Below, piece after piece: positions 54,970 to 64,000 of a stretch of 64,000 nt of DNA. The DNA lies in the NCBI GenBank assembly GCA_002221725.1, contig NJFT01000066.1, forward strand, positions 1 through 64,000, written 5' to 3'. Position numbers and translations under genes: made by a program. The notes under the pieces are model-generated. The model was not told where the DNA came from, made no database searches, and saw nothing but the letters and a program-made list of their open reading frames with translations. How positions within the stretch are numbered: position 1 is the first letter of the stretch; the number at the start of each line of letters is the position of its first letter. The stretch comes from Scedosporium boydii. Its lineage: Eukaryota; Ascomycota; Sordariomycetes; Microascales; Microascaceae.

Positions 54970-55861
54970 TTAGCTGTACTTGTCGTGCTTTCCCTTGACC
55001 TTGAGCTTCAGCAACTGCTCGTGATAATCGCCCTCCTTCCTCGCCCTCTTCAGCCTCTTCACCTCATCCTCCTCCAACCGCCTCCCCACGGCGGTCTCCA
55101 GCTCCTTTCTGGATATCTTCTCCCTGGCCTTTTCGGCCTTGGACTCTTTGATGCGCGGCTTGAACCGCGCTTGCATCCGTATGCAGACCACGGTGTTGGG
55201 GGCATCTGCGTCCGCGTCGCCGCGTAGTTCGGGCTGGGCGTTGGGCTTCGAGGACGTGGGCGGGTTGGCGGAGAGGAACGTGTTTCCTAGGGTTTGGATC
55301 TGAAATTTGGCGTCTTCTGTCACGGTGAGGATGAAGGATTCGAGAGGCGATACGGCCTCCGTTGTAGCTGACAACATGCCGTGCTTGTCACAACTCAAGT
55401 ACCTAGCAAGCATCAAAAAAAATTGTCAGCATCCTCTCCTTTATCACCACTACTGGGTTGACACAGAACGGAAAAGAAAAGAATAAAACCAACCTCCCGT
55501 GATGCCCTTTAAACCTAAAATGCTCCGTCCCGACAATCTTATTCGCAACCCACACCTGTCTAACATCATGCGGCTCCGCGCTCGCCAGGTTCCCCTCGAC
55601 GATATTCTCAACATCGACGGCAAACACTTTGCCGTTAGCGTCGCACGACAGCGCCGAAGGGGGGTTCGTAGGTAGCACGATCATTACGGGGCCGGACACG
55701 TCCGTCGCCGCCTCGGCCGAGACCCAGCTATCGTCGTTTTCGACGTCATCGGTGTGATGGGGACCGGCGGTTGAGGAGGCTGCTGTATCAGCGTTGGAGT
55801 CGTGGGTGCGCTTGCGCTTTTTTGGCCTCTTTTCGCCTTTGAATACCAGGGGCTTCACCAT
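54970..55861 (-). CDS. FRG1-like protein
   Basis: Two exons on the minus strand, 55861-55494 and 55402-54970, give 266 residues. The intron starts GTTGGT (a weak donor) and ends GCTAG; the join reads KGHHGRYLSCDKHG, as in the FRG1 beta-trefoil. The N-terminus has a basic nuclear-type stretch (KGEKRPKKRKRTH). The C-terminus is Lys/Glu-rich with the family block ELETAVGRRLEEDEVKRLKR. FRG1 proteins are nuclear/nucleolar, bind F-actin in animals and associate with spliceosomes; the fungal role is not established. The start codon is 324 bases from the oxygenase gene, in divergent orientation. Confidence 0.86.
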
Positions 55862-56185
55862 TTTAGGGGCCGGTGGGCGTCTGTGGTTGGGTTGGAGTTG
55901 CAGAAACGGAGTGTCAGCTGGGTTTGGGTTTAGGAGCTTGGTGCTGCACGTTTCGCGATTGGGAACGGAACATTGGGATCATCGCGTTTCTCGGAGCTCA
56001 AAGCCGATAAAACCCACTTTTTTCACTGACTTAGTCAGCCGATTGGAACCCCTCTCCCGTTGCCCGCTGTCCAAGTTCAATGTGGACCGATTGAGGCAGG
56101 TCCCATTGTCGCGAGCTTCTCGGTGTTCCCCAGTTTGTGATCTTCTCATTTCACGATCGTTTCAAATTACCTAGAATTTGGAAAA
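55862..56185. other. Divergent promoter region, 324 bp
   Basis: It separates the FRG1-like gene (-) from the oxygenase-like gene (+). No frame or repeat of note. Confidence 0.5.
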
Positions 56186-57442
56186 ATGGCTCCCGTTGCT
56201 CAGGCTGTTAGTATCTCTCTTGAAGATCTTCAAAATGGTCTGCCCCCACCTCAAGATAAACAGTCAACACTTCTGTCTCACGCAATCCCCACTAACACCC
56301 GGTCTACAGGCAAAGTCTCATTTCACACGCTTCAAGAGGCCTTCGGGCCACAGTCCCTCGGCATCCTCGTCGTCAAGGACCTGCCAGAAAACTTTGCCCA
56401 GTTGAGACTCCAGACGCTTTCATATTCATCGTACTTGGGAAATCTACCCAAGGAAGCACTAGGTACCGCCTCCTCTTTCTCACACGTTCGACTTATAAGT
56501 GAAATCGGACAAGCTGTTTCTAACCAAACCCTTACAACAACCGCAGAAAAGCTCGAGAACGCAAAGGCCAAGTACCTCACCGGCTGGTCCCTCGGCAAGG
56601 AAACGCTCAAAAACGGTCAAGTTGACACGTTCAAGGGCTCGTACTATGCCAACTGCGCCTTTTACGTCGATGCTTCTCTCGACTGCGCCAATCCGACGAC
56701 GCAGTTCTCTGAAGAGACGTTCCCAGAGTATCTCTCTCCCAACATATGGCCAGGCGAGCAGGTTCTTCCAGGATTCAAGCCTAGCCTTGAGGATCTGTGC
56801 AGGCTAGTGATTGATGTTGCCGTGTTAGTGGCGCGAGCGTGCGATCAGTTTGCTGAAAAGGAGATTCAGGGGTATCCGAAGGGATACCTCGAGCATGTCG
56901 TGAGCACGTCTACCACGACCAAGGCTCGACTATTGCATTACTACCCACAGACAGCAGAGTCGGGGCAAGATAGAGACGGGGACGGGGACGACTGGTGCGC
57001 TACGCACCTTGATCACGGGTGTCTTACGGGCCTCACATCAGCCATGTTTATCGACGAGGAGGCGAGCCCACCATTCGTTTCGGAAGGGAAGAGTCCGTTG
57101 GACAGCAAGCTTCCTCCACTTCAGGAGCTGGCGGCATCACCCGACCCAGAGGCAGGGCTTTACATCAAGTCCAGAACGGGCGAGACGGTGCAAGTCAAGA
57201 TCCCCCGCGACTGTCTCGCGTTCCAGACGGGAGAGGCACTGGAGAGGATCACGGCGGGGCGGTTCAAGGCGGTGCCTCACTTTGTGAGAGGAGCGGTGGC
57301 GTCGGCGAGCGGGGGGAAGATTGCGCGGAATACGCTGGCGGTGTTTACGCAGCCGAACCTGGGGGAGGAGGTGGATATTGAGCAGCATATAACGTTTGGG
57401 GAGTTTGCGCGGGGGATTGTTGCGAAGAATACTGTTTCGTAA
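56186..57442 (+). CDS. 2OG-Fe(II) oxygenase-like protein (isopenicillin N synthase fold)
   Basis: The whole span is one open frame of 418 codons, but I propose three exons, 56186-56237, 56310-56462 and 56547-57442, giving 366 residues. The two inferred introns (72 and 84 nt) are stop-free and of 3n length, with CACTAACAC and TCTAACC branch sites and CTACAG and CCGCAG acceptors. Removing them joins LEDLQNGKVSFHTLQEAFG and LPKEALEKLENAKAKYLTGW, which read as continuous family sequence. The iron-binding HxD pair is in CATHLDHGCLTGL (near residue 221 after splicing) and the distal His in RFKAVPHFVRG (near 311). It should be a non-haem oxygenase-fold protein of the cytosol; the substrate is unknown. 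The divergent neighbour is FRG1-like. Confidence 0.82.
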   Translation: MAPVAQAVSISLEDLQNGLPPPQDKQSTLLSHAIPTNTRSTGKVSFHTLQEAFGPQSLGILVVKDLPENFAQLRLQTLSYSSYLGNLPKEALGTASSFSHVRLISEIGQAVSNQTLTTTAEKLENAKAKYLTGWSLGKETLKNGQVDTFKGSYYANCAFYVDASLDCANPTTQFSEETFPEYLSPNIWPGEQVLPGFKPSLEDLCRLVIDVAVLVARACDQFAEKEIQGYPKGYLEHVVSTSTTTKARLLHYYPQTAESGQDRDGDGDDWCATHLDHGCLTGLTSAMFIDEEASPPFVSEGKSPLDSKLPPLQELAASPDPEAGLYIKSRTGETVQVKIPRDCLAFQTGEALERITAGRFKAVPHFVRGAVASASGGKIARNTLAVFTQPNLGEEVDIEQHITFGEFARGIVAKNTVS

Positions 57443-57955
57443 GGGACGAGATCAGAAGCACTGATTGATCTTGTGGGCGTTTTGTGTCTGTACTAGCCTT
57501 TTACTTTGAACTGTTGACGTGTTAGTCGATGGGGTGTTCTACATTCTTCGAGTCCAGCTCTCGCTTCAGGAGCCAACTCAAGTAGAGCTTGGACGAGATT
57601 TCCCTTAATTGTTAATTGTTTCTTGGTCAACATCAATCGTCGCAATTGATCGTGGACAACGGATTTTGCATGCTCCGCAGTGCTTGCATAAGCGTTTGTT
57701 CAATTCGCCGATTTAAAATCCAATTGCATCATCGAGACGACTTGGAGCTCATCGCCGAGCACTCGATCGCCGGAGCTACTTAAAGCTACCCCTCATTGAC
57801 CCAAGTTGATTCTGTTCTCCAACCATCGCGACTAGACTTGCAAACACAACCAAGAATCCCAATAATCATCTCGACAGCTTCAATCTCCAACAAAATTCTA
57901 ATCACTTCTACCTCCGACCAAGCTCAAATAAGGCATTGACCAAATCATCGCCACG
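57443..57955. other. Intergenic, 513 bp
   Basis: 3' region of the oxygenase gene and promoter of the DsbA-fold gene, the latter with AC-rich leader sequence. No supported frame. Confidence 0.5.
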
Positions 57956-58689
57956 ATGGCTCTCCCACCCAAATTCGCCGCCCATAGGATCGTCTTCGGC
58001 AAGCCCACCTCACCCTACGCTTCCGTACCTCCCACCGCCCACGTCCTCGAAGTCTTTCTCGACTACACCGTAAGCCATCCGAAGAACCTACGATCTACAC
58101 TACCAATTCCAAAATGCGAGAAGAAGAAAAAACCACTAACCTTCGCCTCTAGTGCCCCTTCTCAGCCAAATTCTTTAAAACCCTCACTGGCACAGTCTTC
58201 CCCCTAATCCGCTCCAACCCCACCTACTCCTCCAACCTCGAAGTCATCTTCCGCCAACAAATCCAGCCCTGGCACCCCTCAAGCACCCTCCTGCACGAAG
58301 CCGCCGTCGTCGTCAACCAGCAGTCCCCCGATAAGTTCTGGGCCTTCAGCGAAGCGCTCTTCTCGCGCGCCACGGAATTCTACGACGTCAACGTCGTCAA
58401 CGAGACGCGCAACCAGACATACGGGCGCCTGGCCAAGATCGCCGCCGGGGTGGGGCTGGACGAGGGCAGCGTGCTCGAGGCGCTGAGGATTCCGTCGGAG
58501 CCTGTGGAGGGGCAGCTGAATTCGGGGAACAAGGCTACAGGGGATTTGAAGGTTTTGGTGAAGATGGCGAGGTTGACGGGGGTGCATGTTAGTCCGACGG
58601 TGATTTATGATGGGGTTGTGCAGAATGATGTTAGTTCGGGATGGGGAGAGGAGCAGTGGAAGGAGTGGCTGGCTAAGAATGTTGTCTAG
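57956..58689 (+). CDS. DsbA-fold thioredoxin-like protein
   Basis: Two exons, 57956-58069 and 58153-58689, give 216 residues. The intron starts GTAAGC and ends TCTAG, with a CACTAACC branch site. The join places a CPFS active-site motif (DYTCPFSAKFFKTL) at about residue 39, where DsbA and related oxidoreductases have CPHC-type pairs. Only one Cys is present, so a CxxS monothiol reaction rather than disulfide formation is expected. The helical insert and the cis-Pro loop (VHVSPTVIYDGV) also fit the DsbA fold. No signal peptide is visible, so a cytosolic location is likely. The substrate is unknown. Confidence 0.88.
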
Positions 58690-59033
58690 TGGAAGAGTTT
58701 GGTTGATAATGTGTTACTTTCACTTGGAACAAACGATTAATGGTTAAACAACACGACTGGATGGGTCCATAAATATATGAATTGGCAGCTACTACTCTGT
58801 ATTTTGGACGTGATAGACGCTGAGGAAGGGACAAGACAAGTCCTTCGAGGCTGGTCGAAGGGTGCCTCTCGTTCCCTGTCAGAGAGGTTCTTCCAATCGT
58901 CAATACCCAGGGCAGGGGCCTGGTTCGGATTACGCCGACGCAGCGACCCATATCAACGGCTCCTTACTATTATTGGAGCAACATCAATACGTACATACCC
59001 CGCTTGATCCCTGGTCTTTGTGCTCAGCAAACA
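58690..59033. other. Intergenic, 344 bp
   Basis: Contains two short inverted repeats, CTTCGA...TCGAAG (about 58842-58860) and CCTCTC...GAGAGG (about 58864-58886). No frame is supported. Confidence 0.5.
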
Positions 59034-61359
59034 ATGGCGGCTCCGGTAACACTAATTAGCCTGCCCCGCGACCTGCCCGTGCTAGCAAAGAATGGAGAAG
59101 CGCGGGTCCAGAATTGGTACCGCGTGTTCGGTACCGACGGCTGTCTTCTTCGATGTCAGGAGCTCGCCCAGCTCCAGGTACTGGAAGAAACGATCCCTCA
59201 CGGAGCGGGACTGTCGCGGGCCGCGCGGAACCGCAAGCTTCGGGAGACCAGGGCTTCGCTTGTCGAGTCACTATCTGGATACTGGTTCTCAAGCACCGAA
59301 CTTGCTGCGTCAGCGGAAAATGGATGCGGTTCATGCGCTGTACTCGGGCAGATCCTGAATGTCGTCTTTGCAGGCGAAGAGGCTAGCTCGGAACCAGTAG
59401 TTTACTCCATCTCGGATAAGTTTATGTGCAGTGTTGGTCGCGCTTCGGACCCAGAGGCCACGGCTCGGCAGGTCCCGCTGTTCCAGCCTCCAGGCAAGTA
59501 ACGACCACCTTTCTGCAGAAGCGAGCTTTTACCAACACTGCCAAGCTGCAGACCTCCCCGTGCTTTTCCAAGAAATTCCTAGGGCGAGATTCTTATCGGG
59601 TGATACCAGCTCCGACACGTCCTTCAATCGCCTGCGGAGCTGGCTCGACGTATGTACGTCCACCCACCCAGCATGTGCGAGTATCGATGTTGGCGTTCCT
59701 TCGCGGCTTGTGGACGTTAACGAAGTTTACAAAAACGGCATTCCTGGCGTAAGACTCGTCGAGACGGTCCCAGGCGAAAATGGCACTTATGCCTGCCTGA
59801 GTCATTGCTGGGGCCTGACGCCCATCAAGTGCTGCACGACAAGGGCTACGCTGCAAGACAGGCTTGATTTCATCGAGTTCGACTTTCTTCCCAAGAACTT
59901 CCGCGACGCCATTGCCTTAGCTAGGGGAATTGGTCTCCAGCTGATCTGGATCGATTCCTTGTGTATCATCCAGGACGACGGTGCTGACTGGGAGGTGGAG
60001 TCCGCCAAGATGGCAGGGATATATCGCAACGCGTACTTAACTATCGCCGCAACCTCGTCGGCGGACTCTACCGGCGGCTGCTTTTCTTCCACGACGCCAG
60101 ATCTATGTTTTTCAATCGACAGAGGCGACGGCTCGCCGTATGTTGTGGGTGCACGCATGTGCGACAAAGCAGCTCGTCTCTCCTGGAATAGGACGGCCGT
60201 CAAGGAGCGTCTACCGCTCCTGGAGCGCGGATGGGTTTTCCAAGAGCGACTCCTCTCTAGAAGAGTGGTCCACTGTATGTATGGAGAGCTCGCATTCGAG
60301 TGCCTCGAGGGCTCGACGTGCGAATGTGAGGGCCGCTCGCTTCCTCCGCATCCGCCCCCGAAGCTCATGGCCCAGCTTGTCATGGCTCTTAAACCGACGC
60401 ATCACCAGCTAATGGCGAGAGCATCCGGTAATAACCAGAACGGTCCGTCTAACAGCACGGACGCCTCGTACCAGTGGCGCCAAATGGTCGTGCGATACAT
60501 GACGCTCAGTCTAACTAAGAACACCGACATCCTCCCGGCCATCTCGGGCTGCGCGCGAATTGTGCAAGGCTGGACAGGCGACGAATATTGTGCCGGCATG
60601 TGGAGGCGGACGCTCCATTACGAACTCCTTTGGTGTATCCAGTCCAAGAATGCGGTGGGCCGGACAGAGTGCTGGACGGCACCTTCGTGGTCATGGGCGT
60701 CGATTCCGCCAGGACAAAAACTCCACTTCCTTGACTTCGGCTCAACAAATCCGTCTTCATACGTCAATTTCCTTCAGAGTTCGATACGCTCCGTCAAGAT
60801 CGAGTCTGACAGCCGCAATGATCTCGGAGCTGTGAAGTCGGGACGTCTCGAGATAAGCGCACGGATATTACCATGCTTCATCCGGCGTTACTGCCATGAT
60901 ATGATGGGACACATTTCCAGCAGGGACAGTTCGGCCAGGTACCGGCTCCACGTGCTGTCGTCTTCGTTAGGTCGCCGGGCTCCCGGCCTTGAAGATACGT
61001 GCTGCGAGGCGGATGCGTTAGCGACGGAGTCCCGACTTGACCTCCGCGGGGGCGCGATGGAGTTTCTCAACGACGAGCCGCCGGGTGACATTTTCAATTT
61101 CGAAAGCCTCACGCAATGCAAGGGCTGCGCACTCGCGAGGGCGTGGCTAATGCACGCAGCCCACAAGGAGAGCCAGGGCAGGTGTGTGGACGCCTTTATC
61201 GTGCTTGCGGAGGAGCGGCGTGTAGTACGAGGGTCGGGTGGATTTGAGAGGGCTGGGATGGCGCTGTTCACGGAGCATGGAGGTGCCGACCGGAGGCGGT
61301 GGTTTGATGACATTTGGGAAATTGAAGCCTCGCCCGACACCATTGTTACTATTGTGTAG
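59034..61359 (+). CDS. HET-domain (heterokaryon incompatibility) protein
   Basis: Two exons, 59034-59497 and 59583-61359, give 746 residues. The join reads LFQPPGKARFLSGDTSSD. A rival GC-AG intron (59494-59552) would also keep the frame, so this junction is provisional. The N-terminal part has a GCGSCAVLG cysteine motif. HET core motifs follow in order from about residue 224: TYACLSHCWG, LQLIWIDSLCIIQDDGADWE with MAGIYRNAYLTIAATSS, and RGWVFQERLLSRRVVHC near residue 375. The C-terminal half is unassigned and cysteine-containing. HET proteins trigger cell death on fusion of unlike fungal hyphae, and many are of unknown specificity. There is no NLR-type NACHT or repeat domain here. Confidence 0.9.
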
Positions 61360-61818
61360 GCGACAAATACGCTTTTCGCATGGCTGTCTGGGCAAGCCGT
61401 GAAAATCGTACACTGGTACTCCGCATTGTATGGCGAGAACGTGCGAAGTCTATGTCTGTCTGCGAAAGAAGCTTAGTCAAGCTATACGACGGTCGTGGCT
61501 ATCCTAGCTATTCCTGTATGACTTTACTACTTGCTTCGAGAACTTCAAAGACGAGACTCCTGTCTCGCTCAAACCGGTCGTCGCGCCTGTCGAGGGGTCT
61601 ACGAAGTAATGGCATAATTCACTCATTCCGGAAACTTTGAATTATGATGTTCAATCCAGGAAACTGCGGTGGTCCGTGCACAAGCTCCGTCAACCTCGAA
61701 TCGACAGCTTCAGATTTCAATCAAGTAATTCGATTTCACTCTCAAACCTCATCGTCGCGGATTGAATCTCATCAGTTCAACCCCCTTCTGCCCAATTATC
61801 TCACCCCTAAACGCCGAA
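61360..61818. other. Intergenic, 459 bp
   Basis: 3' region of the HET gene and promoter/leader of the mitochondrial gene. No supported frame. Confidence 0.5.
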
Positions 61819-62780
61819 ATGTCTTGCTGTAGGGTCTTCCTACAGAGCGCGCCCCATTCGGCGATAAGGCCCATCCCATCCCTCTACCGAACACCCTTCC
61901 GCGCCACCAACCTCAACCTCACCCTCACTCACAAGGTCGTCCTCCTCCGCGCCTACTCTCAGACGACAGGCCGCCCTATAAAACAGACCCAGCCCACCAC
62001 CAGTGCTCCACGGGACCAGAAACCCGCCGCGCAGAGCATCTACACGCGGCCCGAACCAAACAGGAAATATGGTACAGCATTAATCCTATCTTCCCCTTCA
62101 ACCCCGCCGGTATCACTGACCAAAGTCCGCTTTTGCCAGTCTTCCCCGAAAGGGTCATTATTTACCACGCAGGAAGCGGCCGAGTCATGTATCTAGCCGT
62201 CCTCAAGCTCACAACCATCTTCCTTGCCGTCCTCTTCTGCGGCATCCTCGTGCCCTCCTACCTCGCTGACGGGAAACCCACCTGGCAAACCGCAGGCCGT
62301 AAGTTTCCCATTTCATCCCAAGCTTGTTTTCCCCCCTTATAAACTAACAATTCCCCTTTCCCTTCCACCTCAGTCGTACTCTGCGGCGTCATCCCCCTCG
62401 CCTTCGTAGCCTACACCACCGCCCCCTTCGTCAGCCACATCGCCATCCACCTGCCCCCTCCAGCCCGCCACTCCCGCCCTTCCCTCCAGCGCTTCGTCGC
62501 TTCTCTCCCCGCCCAGACGCGTCTGGAGTTCACGACGCTTAGCGTCATTGCTAAGCCGCGCGTGAGCTACTTCACCTTGGGTGACCTGTCGCCCGCGAGG
62601 AAGCGGATGGGGATCGTGAACTTTCAGAGGGATACGCTGAGAGAGAACCTTCAAAGGAGGTGGTGGATGTATAGGGCCGTGGGCGGGTTCAATGTGCAGG
62701 GGAGCAATCGCGGGGTCAAGGAAGCTTGGATTTGGGATGCTGTGAGGGATAAGGTGAATAGTGGAGGAGCCAAGGTTTGA
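61819..62780 (+). CDS. Two-pass mitochondrial membrane protein, TMEM70/TMEM186-like
   Basis: Three exons, 61819-62071, 62140-62298 and 62374-62780, give 272 residues. Introns start GTACAG and GTAAGT. The first 80 residues are rich in Arg, Ser and Thr with few acids, as for a mitochondrial presequence. Then comes a short conserved-looking stretch (FPERVIIYHAGSGRVMYLAV) leading into two hydrophobic spans (LTTIFLAVLFCGILVPSYLA and LVLCGVIPLAFVAYTTAPFV), and a matrix-side tail with KPRVSYFTLGDLSPARKRMG and RRWWMYRAVGGFNV. Two spans after this IYH block fit the TMEM70/TMEM186/TMEM223 group, which acts in assembly of respiratory complexes. Family placement is by pattern and is moderate; the open frame beyond the first exon on the + strand (to 62196) is intronic. 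Confidence 0.7.
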
Positions 62781-63022
62781 GGAGGGAACAAAGATGGGAT
62801 GGGTGGATGGATTCGGTGGATGTCAAAATGTATGTGGCATTGTATAATATTGAAGGGCTGAACGGGCTACATGTACTCATCAACTCCCTGGTCTGTGGTA
62901 TATTGGTATATATTTACTTCGTTTAGAAATTATTATTCGCGAAAAAAGGGGGGAAATCCAAAATCCTCTGCATCACCTCTCTGAACGATCCTCTTTTTAA
63001 CCAATCCTGCAACATCAATGAT

Positions 63023-64000
63023 CTATGCAGAGACAACCGCGTACCGAATCATCCCCATAGCAGCTCCGATAAGAATCGCCACTGGAGGGCTCAGCTTAAA
63101 CCAATACCCTCCAATATAGCTCGTCGCCGTCACGACAACCCACCAGGGCTCATTCGCCAAACTAGTGCCCTGCTCAAAGCCCTCGTCGATGTACCCAATC
63201 TGCCAAAGTCTATACACAGCCGTATAGATCAAACCCACGGCAGCGGCGTTGATACCCCTAATCGCCGACTTGACGGCTCTCAGGCCACGGATGGCACCCC
63301 ACACGCCCATGGTACCGTGGACGATGATGAGCCCTGGGACGAAGAGGCCAATATAGCCCAGGATTGCACCGACAATGGAGGGATAACCCAATGTGATCGC
63401 CGCAAGACTGCCCAAATACACGGCGAAGTTGAAGTTGGGTCCCGGCAAACTCTGAATGATAGCCACGCCGATAAGAAAGTCCCTCGGCTTCACCCACCCC
63501 TCGGCAACGACATACTCCCTCAAAAGCGGAACAACCACAGGCCCACCCCCGAAAATAATGGTACCAGCGAGGAAGAAATTGGCAAACACGTCGTACAACG
63601 GCGGCTTTTCCTTAACCACGCCGCGAATAACCATGATGACGGTGAACGTGAGGAAGAAGCCCACGATGATGGCGAGGCCGAATTTCCAAGTGAAGTTGAG
63701 GCGGCGCTCGGAGGGGACGATGCGCGGTTCGGGGCTGGGCGGGCGCGATGACGACAGCTCGTGGGCTTCTTGCTCCGTCGTAGGGAGGGTGAGAGGGTCG
63801 TCGTCGTCTTCGCGGTTTTTGCCGCGGTTGGAAGAGATGGCGCCCGAGGAGGAGGGGCCAGCGACGGCGGAACTGTGACCGGTTACGTTGTCGAGTTCTA
63901 CGGGCGTCGGGGCGGAGTCTTCGTCGCCTGATGAGCCGTCTTCATTCTTCCTCCCCTTTTCCTTTTTACGACGAGCGTACCGGATCGGGGCCTTGACGAC
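63023..64000 (-). CDS. Chromate-ion (CHR) family transporter, C-terminal part
   Basis: The gene runs off the right edge; 325 codons are present in frame to 64000 with no start in view. The first 110 residues seen are a polar linker (Asp-rich patch NREDDDDPLTLP) that in fungal CHR proteins joins two homologous transport domains. Then comes the second domain, with the family text FFLAGTIIFGGGPVVVPLLR and EGWVKPRDFLIGVAIIQSLP, PGPNFNFAVYLGSLAAITLG, and at least five spans. Fungal CHR proteins transport chromate or a related oxyanion across membranes. The complete gene is expected to be about 500 residues or more, with the first CHR domain to the right of the window. It is convergent with the TMEM-like gene. 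Confidence 0.9.
   Translation of the reverse strand, partial: VVKAPIRYARRKKEKGRKNEDGSSGDEDSAPTPVELDNVTGHSSAVAGPSSSGAISSNRGKNREDDDDPLTLPTTEQEAHELSSSRPPSPEPRIVPSERRLNFTWKFGLAIIVGFFLTFTVIMVIRGVVKEKPPLYDVFANFFLAGTIIFGGGPVVVPLLREYVVAEGWVKPRDFLIGVAIIQSLPGPNFNFAVYLGSLAAITLGYPSIVGAILGYIGLFVPGLIIVHGTMGVWGAIRGLRAVKSAIRGINAAAVGLIYTAVYRLWQIGYIDEGFEQGTSLANEPWWVVVTATSYIGGYWFKLSPPVAILIGAAMGMIRYAVVSA

Overview
The window is nuclear DNA of a filamentous ascomycete (Pezizomycotina), probably a Sordariomycete- or Leotiomycete-like species. The evidence is: short introns (mostly 59-166 nt) with CTAAC/CTGAC-type branch sites and GT-AG ends; gene spacing of a few hundred bases to several kb; and families typical of this group, namely a HET-domain protein, a DUF4360 secreted protein, a DUF1996 relic, a fungal CHR transporter and a CYT-18-like mitochondrial tyrosyl-tRNA synthetase. 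I could not search databases. Gene names rest on recognised motifs; exon borders come from splice signals plus unbroken reading frame, and each gene model below was checked to be a multiple of three.

Left part (1-20 kb): a tRNA-Lys(CTT) with an unusual hairpin trailer, then about 3.2 kb without a supported gene. Next come an RGS-domain membrane protein (Rax1-like), a small secreted DUF4360 protein (-), an F-box protein (-), a CofD/YvcK-family protein, a Gfo/Idh/MocA oxidoreductase, a decayed DUF1996 gene fragment (-), an EDEM/Htm1-type GH47 alpha-mannosidase with a PA domain, and adenine phosphoribosyltransferase (-).

Middle (20-46.5 kb): a 6.4-kb gene-poor stretch, then a polytopic membrane protein of unknown role (-). 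Between that gene and PEX2 (-) lies a cluster of inverted repeats. PEX2 is divergent from importin KAP120. Then follow ubiquilin DSK2, nitrogen permease regulator NPR2, and mitochondrial tyrosyl-tRNA synthetase (-), which is divergent from succinate dehydrogenase subunit SDH4. An IQ-motif calmodulin-binding protein (-) closes this part.

Right part (46.5-64 kb): a PX-domain YPT35-like protein (-), HRD3/SEL1L, a WDR89-like WD40 protein convergent with an FRG1-like protein (-), a 2OG-Fe(II) oxygenase-like protein divergent from FRG1, a DsbA-fold protein, a HET-domain protein, a two-pass mitochondrial protein of TMEM70/TMEM186 type, and the C-terminal half of a chromate-ion (CHR) transporter that runs off the right edge.

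Most genes are housekeeping and not a functional cluster. Two themes recur: ER-associated degradation (EDEM-like mannosidase, HRD3, DSK2) and mitochondria (TyrRS, SDH4, the TMEM-like protein). I found no intact transposon, no biosynthetic cluster and no CRISPR. The most unusual sequence-level observations are an 18-nt frame-neutral microexon in SDH4, two stop-free introns of 3n length in the oxygenase gene, a GC-AG intron in KAP120, the DUF1996 relic, the tRNA trailer hairpins and the inverted-repeat cluster upstream of the membrane-protein gene.
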